Shown piece after piece: positions 46,810-55,984 of a stretch of DNA of 64,000 nt (position 1 is its first letter; every line of letters begins with the position of its first letter). A program made the position numbers and the translations under genes. The notes beneath the pieces are model-generated. The model was not told the origin of the DNA. It did no database searches and worked only from the letters and a program-made list of their open reading frames with translations. The stretch covers positions 84,614 through 148,613 of the forward strand of contig JBFMCV010000007.1 of the NCBI GenBank assembly GCA_040754335.1, read 5' to 3'. This DNA comes from Thermodesulfobacteriota bacterium. GTDB lineage: Bacteria; Desulfobacterota_D; UBA1144; Nemesobacterales; UBA2774.

Positions 46810-48768
46810 TCAGCGGCCCTTGCCGACCGCATCAAGTATAGCCCGAGCCTGGCGGACGGCTTGAGGATCGGACGTCGCCCTCAAGGCGGCCTCAGCCTGC
46901 GCCCTGGCGCTCTCCCTGTCCCCGAGGGCAATATAAACCTGTGCGAGGAGGATTCTCGCGTCTACTAACCCCGGATCGTATTTGAGCGCGCGCTCGAGCG
47001 ACCCGGCTGCAAGCCCGAACTTATCGGCGGATTTATTTTCATCCGCCTCTATGGCATACACCGCACCCAAAAGATAATGAGCTTTCGCATTATTGGAGTC
47101 GATCTCTACGGCTTTCCGGAGATAGTCGCCTGCAGCAGCAACATCGTTCTTTCTCAGGGATATAAGGCCCATGTGATAATAATACTGACCCTCTGTTGCG
47201 GGATTATAATCGAGGGCAACCTTGAAATACTTTTCGGCGTTCGTGTAATCACCTTTCTGGATATAATCGGCAGCGAGGGAGCTTGCGGCCATGGCCTTAC
47301 CGCGGGCAGTACTTTCGACGCCTGGGCCGAGCGCGGCCAGATGCTGTCCGATAGCCTCGTCGACCCTGCCCGAATTCCTGAGCGCTTCGCCGTAGTTGAC
47401 CTTGGGAATAATCTGGTCCGGCGACCTCTCCACGGCGGCCTCCCAGAACGTGACCTGGTCCGTCCATACATCCTGACCCCTGACCGTCACTATCAGATAG
47501 GAAGCGCACAACAAGGCGCCTGCGGCCAGGCCGGCCCACCTACTCCCCGTCAGCCTGCCTCCCCTCACGATCAGGTAGCCCGCGAGCAGGCAGTAGCCCA
47601 TGGAAGGGACGTAGACGAACCTTTCGGCAAAGCGCGTTATCGCGAACGGGTATATAGCTATCATAACCGCGGGGCCGAGGGCCGCGAAGATCCAGAGCAG
47701 CGAGAATGCGGTAACGTTCTCTTTCTTTTTGACCGAAATTATGAAAACCGCCACAACAGCCACGATGAATAGTACAGAAATTATTATGTGCAGCGCGTCC
47801 CCGCCCGGTATCGTGCCGATGAAGTGGTTGAGACCGTACGGGAAGAGCAGCTTCCCCGCATAGAAAAGATACGTACCGAGAAAGATCGTGACGAATTCGC
47901 CGACACCGGGGGCCACCCCCGCTTCACGGTAGCTGTAAGTATCGACGATGTTGAGGAAATTCGTAAAAGAACCGGACCTCAGATAAAAGTAAACGAGGAC
48001 AAGAGCGCCGATTATGAGATATTTGAAAATGTTTGTCCGGGTCATGAGCCTTCTGCTTATGAGATCGAAGCCGAGTATTATGATAGGGAACGAAAACGCG
48101 ACCTCCTTCGATAGAAACGAAAGATAGAAAGAGACCGCGGCCGGTATAACGAAGAAGAAATTCCTGTACGACAGTATATAGAAAATGAGACACAGGAGGA
48201 AAAACATCCCGGCAAGTATGTCCCCCCTCGCTGCGATAAAAGAAACGGATTCGACGTGCAGCGGATAGAGCGCGAAGAGCATCGAGGAGAGAAAGGCTTC
48301 GCCATCCCCCGCCCCTCTTTTGAATTCCTTGAAAAGGAGGAGTATCAGGAAGTAAAGGAGCACCGTTGAGAGCGAATGCAGGATTATGCTGGTAAGATGG
48401 AACCCGAACGGCGAGACGCCCCAGACCCGGTTGTCTATGACCAGTGATGCGTAGTAAACGGGCCTGTAATATTTACGGGCCCTGGACTCATCCGGCCGCT
48501 TGGGGGCTAACATCTTGTAGTCGAGCTTTTCTGATTCCAGCCGCTGAGCCCACTTTAGGACATACGTGACGTCGTCCCAGACGAGACCGTTCCCGAGAGA
48601 AGGGATAAATACCGAGAACGATACAATGAACAACAGCGCCGCGGCAAATGCCCTGTGCCTGATTATTCCGAGAACCCGGCTGTCCGACTCGTCGCGGGCA
48701 GCGGGAGCAGCGCCTGACTGCTTCTCCGTTATCTCCACTCTCGTTTTTTTTCTTTTTTTTGCGGCCAT
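46810..48768 (-). CDS. TMTC-like GT-C glycosyltransferase with C-terminal TPR repeats (paralogue 2)
   Basis: 652 aa from ATG 48768 (MAAKKRKKTRVE). The frame is open for 41 more codons, but that stretch lies inside a 130-base block duplicated upstream of paralogue 3, where it is interrupted by a stop, so I treat it as non-coding. Very like paralogue 1: NGLVWDDVTYV, ALYPLHVESVSFIAARGDI, LSKEVAFSFP, RFAERFVYVPSMGYCL, then at least four TPR units (VNYGEALRNSGRVDEAIGQH, YHMGLISLRKNDVAAAGDYL). 144 bases upstream of paralogue 1 on the same strand. Function inferred as for paralogue 1. Confidence 0.75.
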   Translation of the reverse strand: MAAKKRKKTRVEITEKQSGAAPAARDESDSRVLGIIRHRAFAAALLFIVSFSVFIPSLGNGLVWDDVTYVLKWAQRLESEKLDYKMLAPKRPDESRARKYYRPVYYASLVIDNRVWGVSPFGFHLTSIILHSLSTVLLYFLILLLFKEFKRGAGDGEAFLSSMLFALYPLHVESVSFIAARGDILAGMFFLLCLIFYILSYRNFFFVIPAAVSFYLSFLSKEVAFSFPIIILGFDLISRRLMTRTNIFKYLIIGALVLVYFYLRSGSFTNFLNIVDTYSYREAGVAPGVGEFVTIFLGTYLFYAGKLLFPYGLNHFIGTIPGGDALHIIISVLFIVAVVAVFIISVKKKENVTAFSLLWIFAALGPAVMIAIYPFAITRFAERFVYVPSMGYCLLAGYLIVRGGRLTGSRWAGLAAGALLCASYLIVTVRGQDVWTDQVTFWEAAVERSPDQIIPKVNYGEALRNSGRVDEAIGQHLAALGPGVESTARGKAMAASSLAADYIQKGDYTNAEKYFKVALDYNPATEGQYYYHMGLISLRKNDVAAAGDYLRKAVEIDSNNAKAHYLLGAVYAIEADENKSADKFGLAAGSLERALKYDPGLVDARILLAQVYIALGDRESARAQAEAALRATSDPQAVRQARAILDAVGKGR

Positions 48769-48777
48769 AACGTCACA

Positions 48778-48916
48778 AGTGTAGGTATCAAGTAATTCGT
48801 GGACAAAAGTTGTCCCATCGGAATACATAAGAAAGCTATATATTATTCTTCTTTTCCTTGATGAAAAGAAGCAAAAATCATCCGACAGCACAGAATCCCG
48901 GCTAAAATATCTTATT
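48778..48916. repeat. Upstream duplicated block, copy 1
   Basis: About 130 bases immediately upstream of paralogue 2, roughly 85% identical by eye to 50983-51115 upstream of paralogue 3. Both contain, in gene orientation, the 9-bp hairpin CTTCTTTTC/GAAAAGAAG and the 6-bp hairpin GGACAA/TTGTCC. Paralogue 1 has no copy. Probably a regulatory leader that was duplicated with the gene. Confidence 0.7.
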
Positions 48917-49207
48917 ACGGCTAAAATCTATCAATTCCACCCACCATGACACGAGATTTATACATGTTCAACCCTTCGACAAGCTCAGGGCGAACGGGTT
49001 GGGTGCGGTGCTGGCTAAACAAAAGAGCTTGGAAAGAATCGTTTATCAGCACACATTGTGCGCCGCCGGATTCTGTGAATGTCGGAAAATACAAACCCCC
49101 TTTCATTACATGTTATCCAGGAGAATTCCAGCCCTGAATTATTTAACATCTACAACAATAAGATAACTCTCATCGACGAGGTAATACCGAACCCAACCTA
49201 ATTACGC
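48917..49207. repeat. Dispersed repeat modules between TMTC-like paralogues 2 and 3
   Basis: Non-coding. 48919-48946 copies the GCTAAAATCT...CAATTCC module of 9921; 48974-49000 is a TTCGAC-to-GAACGGG element; 49036-49072 is the GCACACA/TGTGCG palindrome with CCGCCGGATT seen at 10118; 49138-49152 matches ATTATTTAACATCT at 10358. The order of modules is the same as at 9.9-10.4 kb. Confidence 0.65.
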
Positions 49208-50965
49208 TCAGTCGGGGGCTTTCATTATCTTCCGGGCTTTTTCCGCAAGCGGATCCGTGAGACCGCTCTCGATTGCGAGTCCCGCATTCTCCCGGGCCTT
49301 CTCCCCGTCCCCGAGCTCGAAATAGACCATTGCGAGCAGCAGATAAGCCTTCCCGTAATGAGGCCGCAATCGAACCGCCTTATTTGTATATTTCAGGGAG
49401 GCCAGGTAATGCTCCCTCGAGCCGCCCGATTTCCCTTTCAGATAATTGACAAGCCCCAGGTGGTAGCTCGTCTTGTAATATCCCGGATCGTAACCGTAGG
49501 CTTTGAGGAACCATTCTTCGGCACTACGGATATCTTTTTTGTTAATATACACGACGCCTATATTGTTGGCTGTCACGGACCGTCCCTTGTCGCTGATTTT
49601 TACGCCCTCCAGGAAATTCTTGTGGAGCTCTTTAAGCGCCTCGTCTTCCCTGCCCGCGTCGAGAAGGGCGATCCCGTAATTAATACGCGGAATCGCACTC
49701 CCTGGTGATTTCCTCGTCGTATCTTCCCACAGCGCCACGCCGTTTCTCCAGACCCCCTGGCGGCCGACGGCAAATAATAAATAAAAAGCTGCCAGAAGAA
49801 AAAACGCCGTGAGCGAGATCCTTCCGACCCACGCGCTGTCCCACTGATGAGCGAATACGGAGCCCAGGAGGAGACATAAGCCGGCCGAGGGTATGTATAA
49901 ATACCTCTCCGCTAAGGAAGCGGACGGGATATCCGTCAAGGCTATAAGCGCAGAGGGGAAAAGTGTGACGGGGATCCAGAGGAGAGCGAAGGCGCTCACG
50001 TTACGCCGTTTCTTTATCGAATATATAACCCAGAGCGCTATGAGCCCGAATGCCAGAGCTGCGGCGATCAGATGAGCCGGCCCGCCGGGCGGAGACTCCG
50101 TAAAGGCGTTGAACGTAAAAGGGAATACGAGCTTCGAGAAGTAATAGCTGTAAGAGACCGACAGCACCTCGATCACCCCCGGGATTACGGCCGCCCCGTC
50201 TCCTACCTCCGTCAGCGCAGTCCCGCCCGGCACGCGCACGCTCGAAAGCTCCGGGAAATTGACGTAAGTCCTTCCCCTCAGATAAAGGAAGAGGGCCAGC
50301 ACCGACGCGTACACGGCGTATCTCAGGATATTCATCTTCCTCCCCTTACTCCTGTTAATGAGATCGAACGCGAGCGCCGTTAAAGGGAAGACGACCGCGA
50401 CCTCCTTTGACAAAAGAGACAACGAGAAGGAGACCGCCGTCAGAACAAGGAAGCCCGCTTTTTTCACAGAGAGGATATGGAAAATGAATGCGAGGAAAAA
50501 AAAGAGAGCGCAGAGCACGTCCGATCTGCCCGAGACCCACGAGACCGATTCCACGTGCATGGGATAAAAAGCGAAGAGGACGCCCGCAATAAATGCAGCC
50601 GCGTGCCTTCTCTCATACCCGAGCTCCCCCAGAAGAAGGAGGGCGAACAGGTACATGGAAACGGTCGTGAGCGCGTTGAGGACTATATTAGTCAAATGGA
50701 AACCGAAAGCGGAGACGCCCCAGAGGGTTTTGTCGAGAACCATCGAAGAGTAGATAAGCGGCCGGTAATACAGCACGTCCTTCGTCTCTTTCACGGGAGG
50801 GAAGAACATGTAGCCTACGCTCGACGCATTGTACGAGTAGTAGCTCTGCTCGATCGTCTCCACGTCGTCCCATACGAAGTCGTTCCGGAGGGAGGGGACG
50901 TAGGCTCCGAAGGAAACGAGAAAAAGAAGAAGGGAAACAAGCCACTTTTTCCGAAGAAAGCTCAC
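49208..50965 (-). CDS. TMTC-like GT-C glycosyltransferase with C-terminal TPR repeats (paralogue 3)
   Basis: 585 aa; GTG start 7 bases after GAGG. More distant from paralogues 1 and 2 but with the same plan: RNDFVWDDVETIE in the first loop, AFYPMHVESVSWVSGRSDVL (closest of the three to the eukaryotic TMTC motif), LSKEVAVVFPLTALAFDLI, ASLAERYLYIPSAGLCLL, then TPR repeats (INYGIALLDAGREDEALKEL, TSYHLGLVNYLKGKSGGSRE). Shorter membrane loops and fewer TPRs. It carries the same duplicated upstream block as paralogue 2. Extracytoplasmic glycosyl transfer inferred. Confidence 0.75.
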   Translation of the reverse strand: MSFLRKKWLVSLLLFLVSFGAYVPSLRNDFVWDDVETIEQSYYSYNASSVGYMFFPPVKETKDVLYYRPLIYSSMVLDKTLWGVSAFGFHLTNIVLNALTTVSMYLFALLLLGELGYERRHAAAFIAGVLFAFYPMHVESVSWVSGRSDVLCALFFFLAFIFHILSVKKAGFLVLTAVSFSLSLLSKEVAVVFPLTALAFDLINRSKGRKMNILRYAVYASVLALFLYLRGRTYVNFPELSSVRVPGGTALTEVGDGAAVIPGVIEVLSVSYSYYFSKLVFPFTFNAFTESPPGGPAHLIAAALAFGLIALWVIYSIKKRRNVSAFALLWIPVTLFPSALIALTDIPSASLAERYLYIPSAGLCLLLGSVFAHQWDSAWVGRISLTAFFLLAAFYLLFAVGRQGVWRNGVALWEDTTRKSPGSAIPRINYGIALLDAGREDEALKELHKNFLEGVKISDKGRSVTANNIGVVYINKKDIRSAEEWFLKAYGYDPGYYKTSYHLGLVNYLKGKSGGSREHYLASLKYTNKAVRLRPHYGKAYLLLAMVYFELGDGEKARENAGLAIESGLTDPLAEKARKIMKAPD

Positions 50966-50982
50966 TATCAGGCCTCGTCGTC

Positions 50983-51115
50983 AGATGTAGATGTCAAGCA
51001 ATTCGTGGACAAAAGTTGTCCTATCAGAATACATTAAAAGCGGTATATTTTTCTTCTTTTCCTTGATGAAAAGAAGCAAAAATCACCCGACAGTACAGAA
51101 TTGGCTAAAAAATCC
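50983..51115. repeat. Upstream duplicated block, copy 2
   Basis: Counterpart of 48778-48916, ending 18 bases before the GTG of paralogue 3. Both hairpins are preserved. A short frame inside (MYSDRTTFVHELLD) is also in copy 1 but ends in a stop here. Confidence 0.7.
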
Positions 51116-51432
51116 CAAGTTAACGCTAAAATGTTTCAATTCTACCCGCAACCCTGAAACATTTTAACGCGTTAACAGCTGATTTTTTTCACGCCATTTC
51201 TGTGAATGTCGGGGAAAGGAAAAGACTAAAAACAACGCACTTCGACACGCTCAGTGCGAATGGGTTTGGTTGAACAGAGTAGGAGCCGAGAATCGTATGC
51301 CTGCGGGTGCTCACCCGCCGCTTTGGGCGTTTTATTTCAAACGGAGGCTTTCGGGCCGGGAGGGCTTCCTCTCCAATATTAACGTGGGTAAAATAGGGTG
51401 CATTTCAAAAAGAACCGAAAAGGAGAAACAGA
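51116..51432. repeat. Repeat-bearing intergenic region upstream of leuB
   Basis: Contains a diverged GCTAAAAT...CAATTCTACCC copy (51131-51153), a palindrome-like AACATTTTAACG stretch, and the TTCGACACGCTCAG element (51241-51280), followed by CGGGTGCTCACCCG (51315-51328), a small hairpin. No gene; leuB starts at 51433 with GGAGAAA ahead of it. Confidence 0.5.
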
Positions 51433-52506
51433 TTGCCTAAAGTACTCGTTCTGCCCGGTGACGGCATAGGTGTTGAAGTTACGAACGTGAGTCTCGGGAT
51501 ACTCGAGATCCTGGGTAAAAAGCACAATATCGGCTTTGAATTCGAGACCGAGCTCTTCGGAGGAAGCTCGATAGACGCCCACGGAGTGCCGGTGACGAAA
51601 GAGGTGCTTAAAAAAGCCAAGGCCTCGGACGCGGTGCTCATGGGGGCCGTGGGGGGGCCGAAATGGGAGAACCTCGAGCATTCGAGGAAACCGGAGGCCG
51701 GCCTGCTCGCGCTCAGAAAGGAGCTCGACGCGTTTGCGAATCTGAGGCCCGCGGTGGTATACCCCGCGCTCGCCGACGCCTCGACGCTCAAGAGGGAGGT
51801 CATCGAGGGAGCCGACATAATGGTCGTGAGGGAGCTCACGGGAGGCATATACTTCGGCAGCCCGCGCGGGATCGAAAAGCTCCCGAACGGCGAGGAAAAG
51901 GGGTTCAATACGCTAGTGTACACGACCGGGGAGATCGAGAGGATTGCGAGGGTGGCCTTTAATATAGCGGGGAAGAGAAGGAACAAGGTGACGTCGATCG
52001 ATAAAGCCAACGTGCTCGAAGTAATGCAGCTCTGGAGGACCGTGGTAACGATGGTCCACGACGCCGAATATCCGGACGTCGAGCTCGAGCACCTGTACGT
52101 GGACAACGCGGCGATGCAGCTCATCAGGAGGCCCAGGAGCTTCGACGTCATGCTGGCGGGAAATCTGTTCGGAGACATCATAAGCGACGAGGCAGCGCAG
52201 CTTACGGGGTCCCTCGGCATGCTGCCCTCGGCCAGCATCGGCGCAGGGGCGATCTACGAGCCCGTTCACGGGAGCGCGCCCGATATAGCCGGGCAGGATA
52301 TTGCGAACCCGATTGCCTCGCTCCTCACGTGCGCGATGATGCTCAAGTACACGTTCGACATGAGCACAGCCTCCGACGACATCGAAAACGCCGTCAAATC
52401 AGTGCTTGATAAAGGGTACAGGACCGCCGATATATACCAGGTGGGGACGAAGAAGGTCGGGTGCAGGGAGATGGGCGATCTCATAGCCCGGGAGCTCAAA
52501 GGCTGA
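51433..52506 (+). CDS. leuB: 3-isopropylmalate dehydrogenase
   Basis: Third step of leucine synthesis: NAD-dependent oxidation and decarboxylation of 3-isopropylmalate. 357 aa, full length. VLPGDGIGVEV, AVGGPKWE, the substrate arginines in LLALRKELDAFANLRPA and VVRELTGGIYFG, DKANVLE, YVDNAAMQLIRRP and the NAD loop EPVHGSAPDIAGQ support LeuB rather than isocitrate or tartrate dehydrogenase. TTG start. It stands 25 bases ahead of mfd; other leu genes are not in the window. Confidence 0.95.
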   Translation: MPKVLVLPGDGIGVEVTNVSLGILEILGKKHNIGFEFETELFGGSSIDAHGVPVTKEVLKKAKASDAVLMGAVGGPKWENLEHSRKPEAGLLALRKELDAFANLRPAVVYPALADASTLKREVIEGADIMVVRELTGGIYFGSPRGIEKLPNGEEKGFNTLVYTTGEIERIARVAFNIAGKRRNKVTSIDKANVLEVMQLWRTVVTMVHDAEYPDVELEHLYVDNAAMQLIRRPRSFDVMLAGNLFGDIISDEAAQLTGSLGMLPSASIGAGAIYEPVHGSAPDIAGQDIANPIASLLTCAMMLKYTFDMSTASDDIENAVKSVLDKGYRTADIYQVGTKKVGCREMGDLIARELKG

Positions 52507-52531
52507 GCGCGTCCCGGATATACTATTCGGA

Positions 52532-55500
52532 GTGAAAGGCATACCGCGTATCAACTTTGAAAGCGTAAAGAAGACACTCGGCGGAAGCGGGAAGTGGAGG
52601 AGCCTCTTGAGGAGGATCGAGGCCGGCGAGAGAGCGGTTTCGCTCTCGGGTCTCGGGGGGTCGTCCAAATTCTTCCTTATTTACGCCCTCGGAGAAACTA
52701 CGGGAAGACCGCTCCTTGTAATTTCCCCGACTGCCAAAAGGGCGGAGTCCGCCTCCCAGGACCTGTCGTTTTTTCTGGGCATGAAACCTCGCGTCCTCTT
52801 AAAAAAAGAGATAGGGACGGGAAGGCCATTATTTTCATCGACCGCGTCGAAATCGGGCGCGGACCGTATAGCGTGGTTCAATTCGGCGATCGGGGGAGGT
52901 ACGCTCTGCGCCGAGACTCAGGCCCTGTTCGACAAGTCGATCCCGAGAAAAACCTTCGCCGCTTCCGTCATACGCGTCGAGAAGGGAGGGTTGCTCTACA
53001 GGGACGAGCTCATATCCCGGCTCGCAAAGTCGGGCTACGCGCTTACGGATTTTGTCCAGAACGAAGGGGACATGAGCAGAAGGGGCTCGATTGTAGACGT
53101 CTTTTCTCCGGGATGCGAAAACCCCGTGAGGCTCGAATTCATCGGGGACGAGATCGGCTCGATCAGGCATTTCAGCCTGGAGAGCCAGAAATCCACGGAC
53201 AAGATCGAGAGGGCCGAAATCCTGCCCGCTTCGGAAATCATACTGGACGCGGAGCTTCTCGGGCGCGCGGCCGAATACCTGAAAGAGAGGGCCGAGGAGA
53301 GCGGAGTCACGGCGAGGGAAAAGCTGCCGCTTATAGAAGACATTGAGCGCGGTATAAGGGTACAGAACATCGAGTGGCTGCTCCCGGCGTTTTACCCCGA
53401 GCCGGGCTCAGTGCTCGAATACATACACGGGGACACCATCGTCGTTTTCGAGGACGCCGAAGATAATTCGAAGTCAATGCAGGTGTTGAGGGAATCGCTC
53501 GGGCTGACGAAGGGCTTTTTAACGAAGAACCTCAGGATCGCGCCCGGCGTGGACGATCTCTTTTTCACCGAGGACGAAGTCGGGGAGTCTACGGGCCGGT
53601 TCCAAAACGTTCTCATACACGACCTCGAATTCGCGGGCGAAAAAAAGGAGATCATCCGTTTCGGCGGAGAGCCCGCCTCGATCGAGGTGAGAAAAGAATC
53701 CGAATCCCCGCTCGACGCCGTAGACGAACATATCTACGAAGCGAAGGAGCAGGATTATACGCTCCTTTTCGTTTTCAGGACGCACACCGAGCTCGAGAAA
53801 CTTCTCATACTCCTCCGGGAGAGGGGCATAACGAAGATAAACGCATACACGGGCGAGCTCTCGCACGGGTTCAGGCTGGCCGAGGCGAGGCTCGAAATCC
53901 TCACCGAGGGCGACATATTCGGGGAGAAGAGAGAGCGGGCGTCCCGAAGGAGGGGCGCGGACGTACCGTCAGCATTCATCACGTCCTTCAGCGAGCTCAA
54001 GCCCGGAGACTATATAGTGCACGTGGATTTCGGCATAGGGATATTCAGGAGCTTGAAGAGGCTCAGGATCGGGGACGCAGAGGGAGACTTCATACAGTGC
54101 GAGTACGCGGGCGGAGACAAGGTATACGTGCCCATAGACAGGCTCAAGCAGGTACAGAGATATATAGGCGAGGGGAAACCCCCCAAGATAGACAGGCTCG
54201 GCCAGGAGAGCTGGAAGAGGCGCGTAAGGAGGGTGAGAGCGGCCGTAGAAAACGTTGCGAGGGAGCTCCTCGAGCTCTACGCCCGGAGGAAGGCGCTCAA
54301 GGGATACGGCTACTCGCCGCGGGGCGAGATGTTCAGGGAGTTCGAGCTCGGGTTCTCGTACGAGGAAACGCCCGACCAGGAGGCGGCTATCGAAGACGTA
54401 ATGAACGATATGGAGGCCCCGAGGCCCATGGACAGGCTCATCTGCGGGGACGTAGGGTTCGGGAAAACGGAGGTTGCTCTGAGGGCGGCCTTCAGGGCTG
54501 TCACAGACGGAAAGCAGGTCGCGTTCCTGGTCCCCACCACGCTTCTCGCGGAGCAGCACTACAAGACCGCGCATGCGAGACTCAGGGGCTACCCGGTCGC
54601 GATAGAATCGCTCTCGAGGTTCAGGACAGGGAAGCAGGAGACCGATATCCGGTCGAAGCTCGCGGACGGGAAGATAGACATAGTCATCGGAACGCACAAG
54701 CTCCTGGGCGAGAAGATAAAGTTCAACGACCTCGGCCTCGTGATAATCGACGAGGAGCACAGGTTCGGCGTATCCCAGAAGGAAAAACTGAGAAAGATAA
54801 AAGAGGGGGTCGATACGATCTCGCTGAGCGCGACACCGATACCGAGGACGCTCCAGCTCTCTCTCGCGAAGATACGGGACATCAGTCTTATAAATACCCC
54901 GCCCGAGGGCAGGCAGTCGATAGAGACGTACATACACAGATCGAGCCCGGCGATAATACAAGAAGCGGTGACGAGAGAGCTCGAGCGCGGAGGGTGCGTA
55001 TTTTTCATTCACAACCGCATAGAGGACATTTACCGCGTCGCCGACAGAGTCAGGAAACTCTTTCCCGGAGCCAGCATCGAGGTAACGCACGGGAGGATGA
55101 GGGAGAGAGACCTGGAAATAGCAATATCGAATTTCATAGAAGGCAGGGTAGACATACTCGTCACGACGGCGATCGTCGAATCGGGGCTCGATATCCCGAG
55201 GGCCAACACGATAATCATTGACGACGCCCACACGTTCGGGCTCGCAGACCTCTACCAGCTGAGGGGAAGGGTGGGAAGATCGGACAGGAAGGCATACGCG
55301 TATTTCCTCGTGCCCGGGGAGGAGTCCCTCACTCTCGACGCGAGGAGGAGGCTCAAGGCTATATCGGAATTCAGGGAGCTCGGCTCGGGCTACAAGCTCG
55401 CGCTCTCCGACCTCGAAATACGGGGCGCGGGGCAGCTGTTCGGGGTGGAGCAGTCGGGGCACATAGCCGACGTGGGGCTCGAGCTATACCTCGATATGCT

Positions 55501-55978
55501 CGAAGGAGCCGTGAGGAGGCTCGAAGGCCGGGCCGCCCCCGAAGAGCCCGAGCCCGACATATCGGTCAGCACTCCGGCGTTCATACCGGACGACTATATC
55601 TCGAACGATACCGAGAGACTCCTCGTCTACAAGCGGCTGTCGCATATAACTACGGAGGAGGGCATAAGGGAAATGGCGGCGGAACTCAGGGACAGGTTCG
55701 GCGAGATACCGGCGCCTGCGTACTCGCTCATAGAGATCATCCGACTGAGGATATTGATGAAAAAACTGGGGATCGAGAAAGCGGACATAGGGAGCAGGAG
55801 GGCCGTCCTGCATTTTTCCGGCAGTTCGAAGCTCTACGGAAGCTTCCCCCCGTCAGGCCTGATGGAGGCTTACTTCGAGAGGCCCGACCCCATCGGGGAA
55901 ACAAAAAAACTGCTCGAGAATCTGAGAACCCCCGATGCGGGCGACAGGAAACAGAAAGACACGATCAAGAGGAGATAA
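52532..55978 (+). CDS. mfd: Transcription-repair coupling factor
   Basis: ATP-dependent translocase that removes RNA polymerase stalled at DNA lesions and recruits UvrA. 1148 aa, normal length. Order of domains: UvrB-homology region (about 25-340), CarD-like RNA polymerase-interaction domain (about 490-560; GDYIVHVDFGIGIF), RecG-like helicase with Walker A GDVGFGKTEVALRA near 640 and DEEHRFGV near 739, then motif VI QLRGRVGRSDRKAYAY and the C-terminal UvrA-binding TRCF domain. GTG start. Followed 6 bases later by a PpiC lipoprotein and surA. Confidence 0.97.
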   Translation: MKGIPRINFESVKKTLGGSGKWRSLLRRIEAGERAVSLSGLGGSSKFFLIYALGETTGRPLLVISPTAKRAESASQDLSFFLGMKPRVLLKKEIGTGRPLFSSTASKSGADRIAWFNSAIGGGTLCAETQALFDKSIPRKTFAASVIRVEKGGLLYRDELISRLAKSGYALTDFVQNEGDMSRRGSIVDVFSPGCENPVRLEFIGDEIGSIRHFSLESQKSTDKIERAEILPASEIILDAELLGRAAEYLKERAEESGVTAREKLPLIEDIERGIRVQNIEWLLPAFYPEPGSVLEYIHGDTIVVFEDAEDNSKSMQVLRESLGLTKGFLTKNLRIAPGVDDLFFTEDEVGESTGRFQNVLIHDLEFAGEKKEIIRFGGEPASIEVRKESESPLDAVDEHIYEAKEQDYTLLFVFRTHTELEKLLILLRERGITKINAYTGELSHGFRLAEARLEILTEGDIFGEKRERASRRRGADVPSAFITSFSELKPGDYIVHVDFGIGIFRSLKRLRIGDAEGDFIQCEYAGGDKVYVPIDRLKQVQRYIGEGKPPKIDRLGQESWKRRVRRVRAAVENVARELLELYARRKALKGYGYSPRGEMFREFELGFSYEETPDQEAAIEDVMNDMEAPRPMDRLICGDVGFGKTEVALRAAFRAVTDGKQVAFLVPTTLLAEQHYKTAHARLRGYPVAIESLSRFRTGKQETDIRSKLADGKIDIVIGTHKLLGEKIKFNDLGLVIIDEEHRFGVSQKEKLRKIKEGVDTISLSATPIPRTLQLSLAKIRDISLINTPPEGRQSIETYIHRSSPAIIQEAVTRELERGGCVFFIHNRIEDIYRVADRVRKLFPGASIEVTHGRMRERDLEIAISNFIEGRVDILVTTAIVESGLDIPRANTIIIDDAHTFGLADLYQLRGRVGRSDRKAYAYFLVPGEESLTLDARRRLKAISEFRELGSGYKLALSDLEIRGAGQLFGVEQSGHIADVGLELYLDMLEGAVRRLEGRAAPEEPEPDISVSTPAFIPDDYISNDTERLLVYKRLSHITTEEGIREMAAELRDRFGEIPAPAYSLIEIIRLRILMKKLGIEKADIGSRRAVLHFSGSSKLYGSFPPSGLMEAYFERPDPIGETKKLLENLRTPDAGDRKQKDTIKRR

Positions 55979-55984
55979 GAGGGC

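Noticed and set aside
48769..48891. 41-residue N-terminal extension of TMTC-like paralogue 2
   Set aside because: Lies in a duplicated upstream block that carries a stop in the other copy; the extension has no signal or membrane logic.
44707..50965. Treating the three GT-C/TPR genes as assembly duplication
   Set aside because: The proteins differ at many positions and in length, so they are true diverged paralogues; only the upstream block is highly similar.
53969..55462. 497-codon open frame antisense to mfd
   Set aside because: No known motifs or ribosome site, rich in Arg, Leu, Glu and Pro as expected for a shadow of GC-biased codons; mfd on the other strand is certain.
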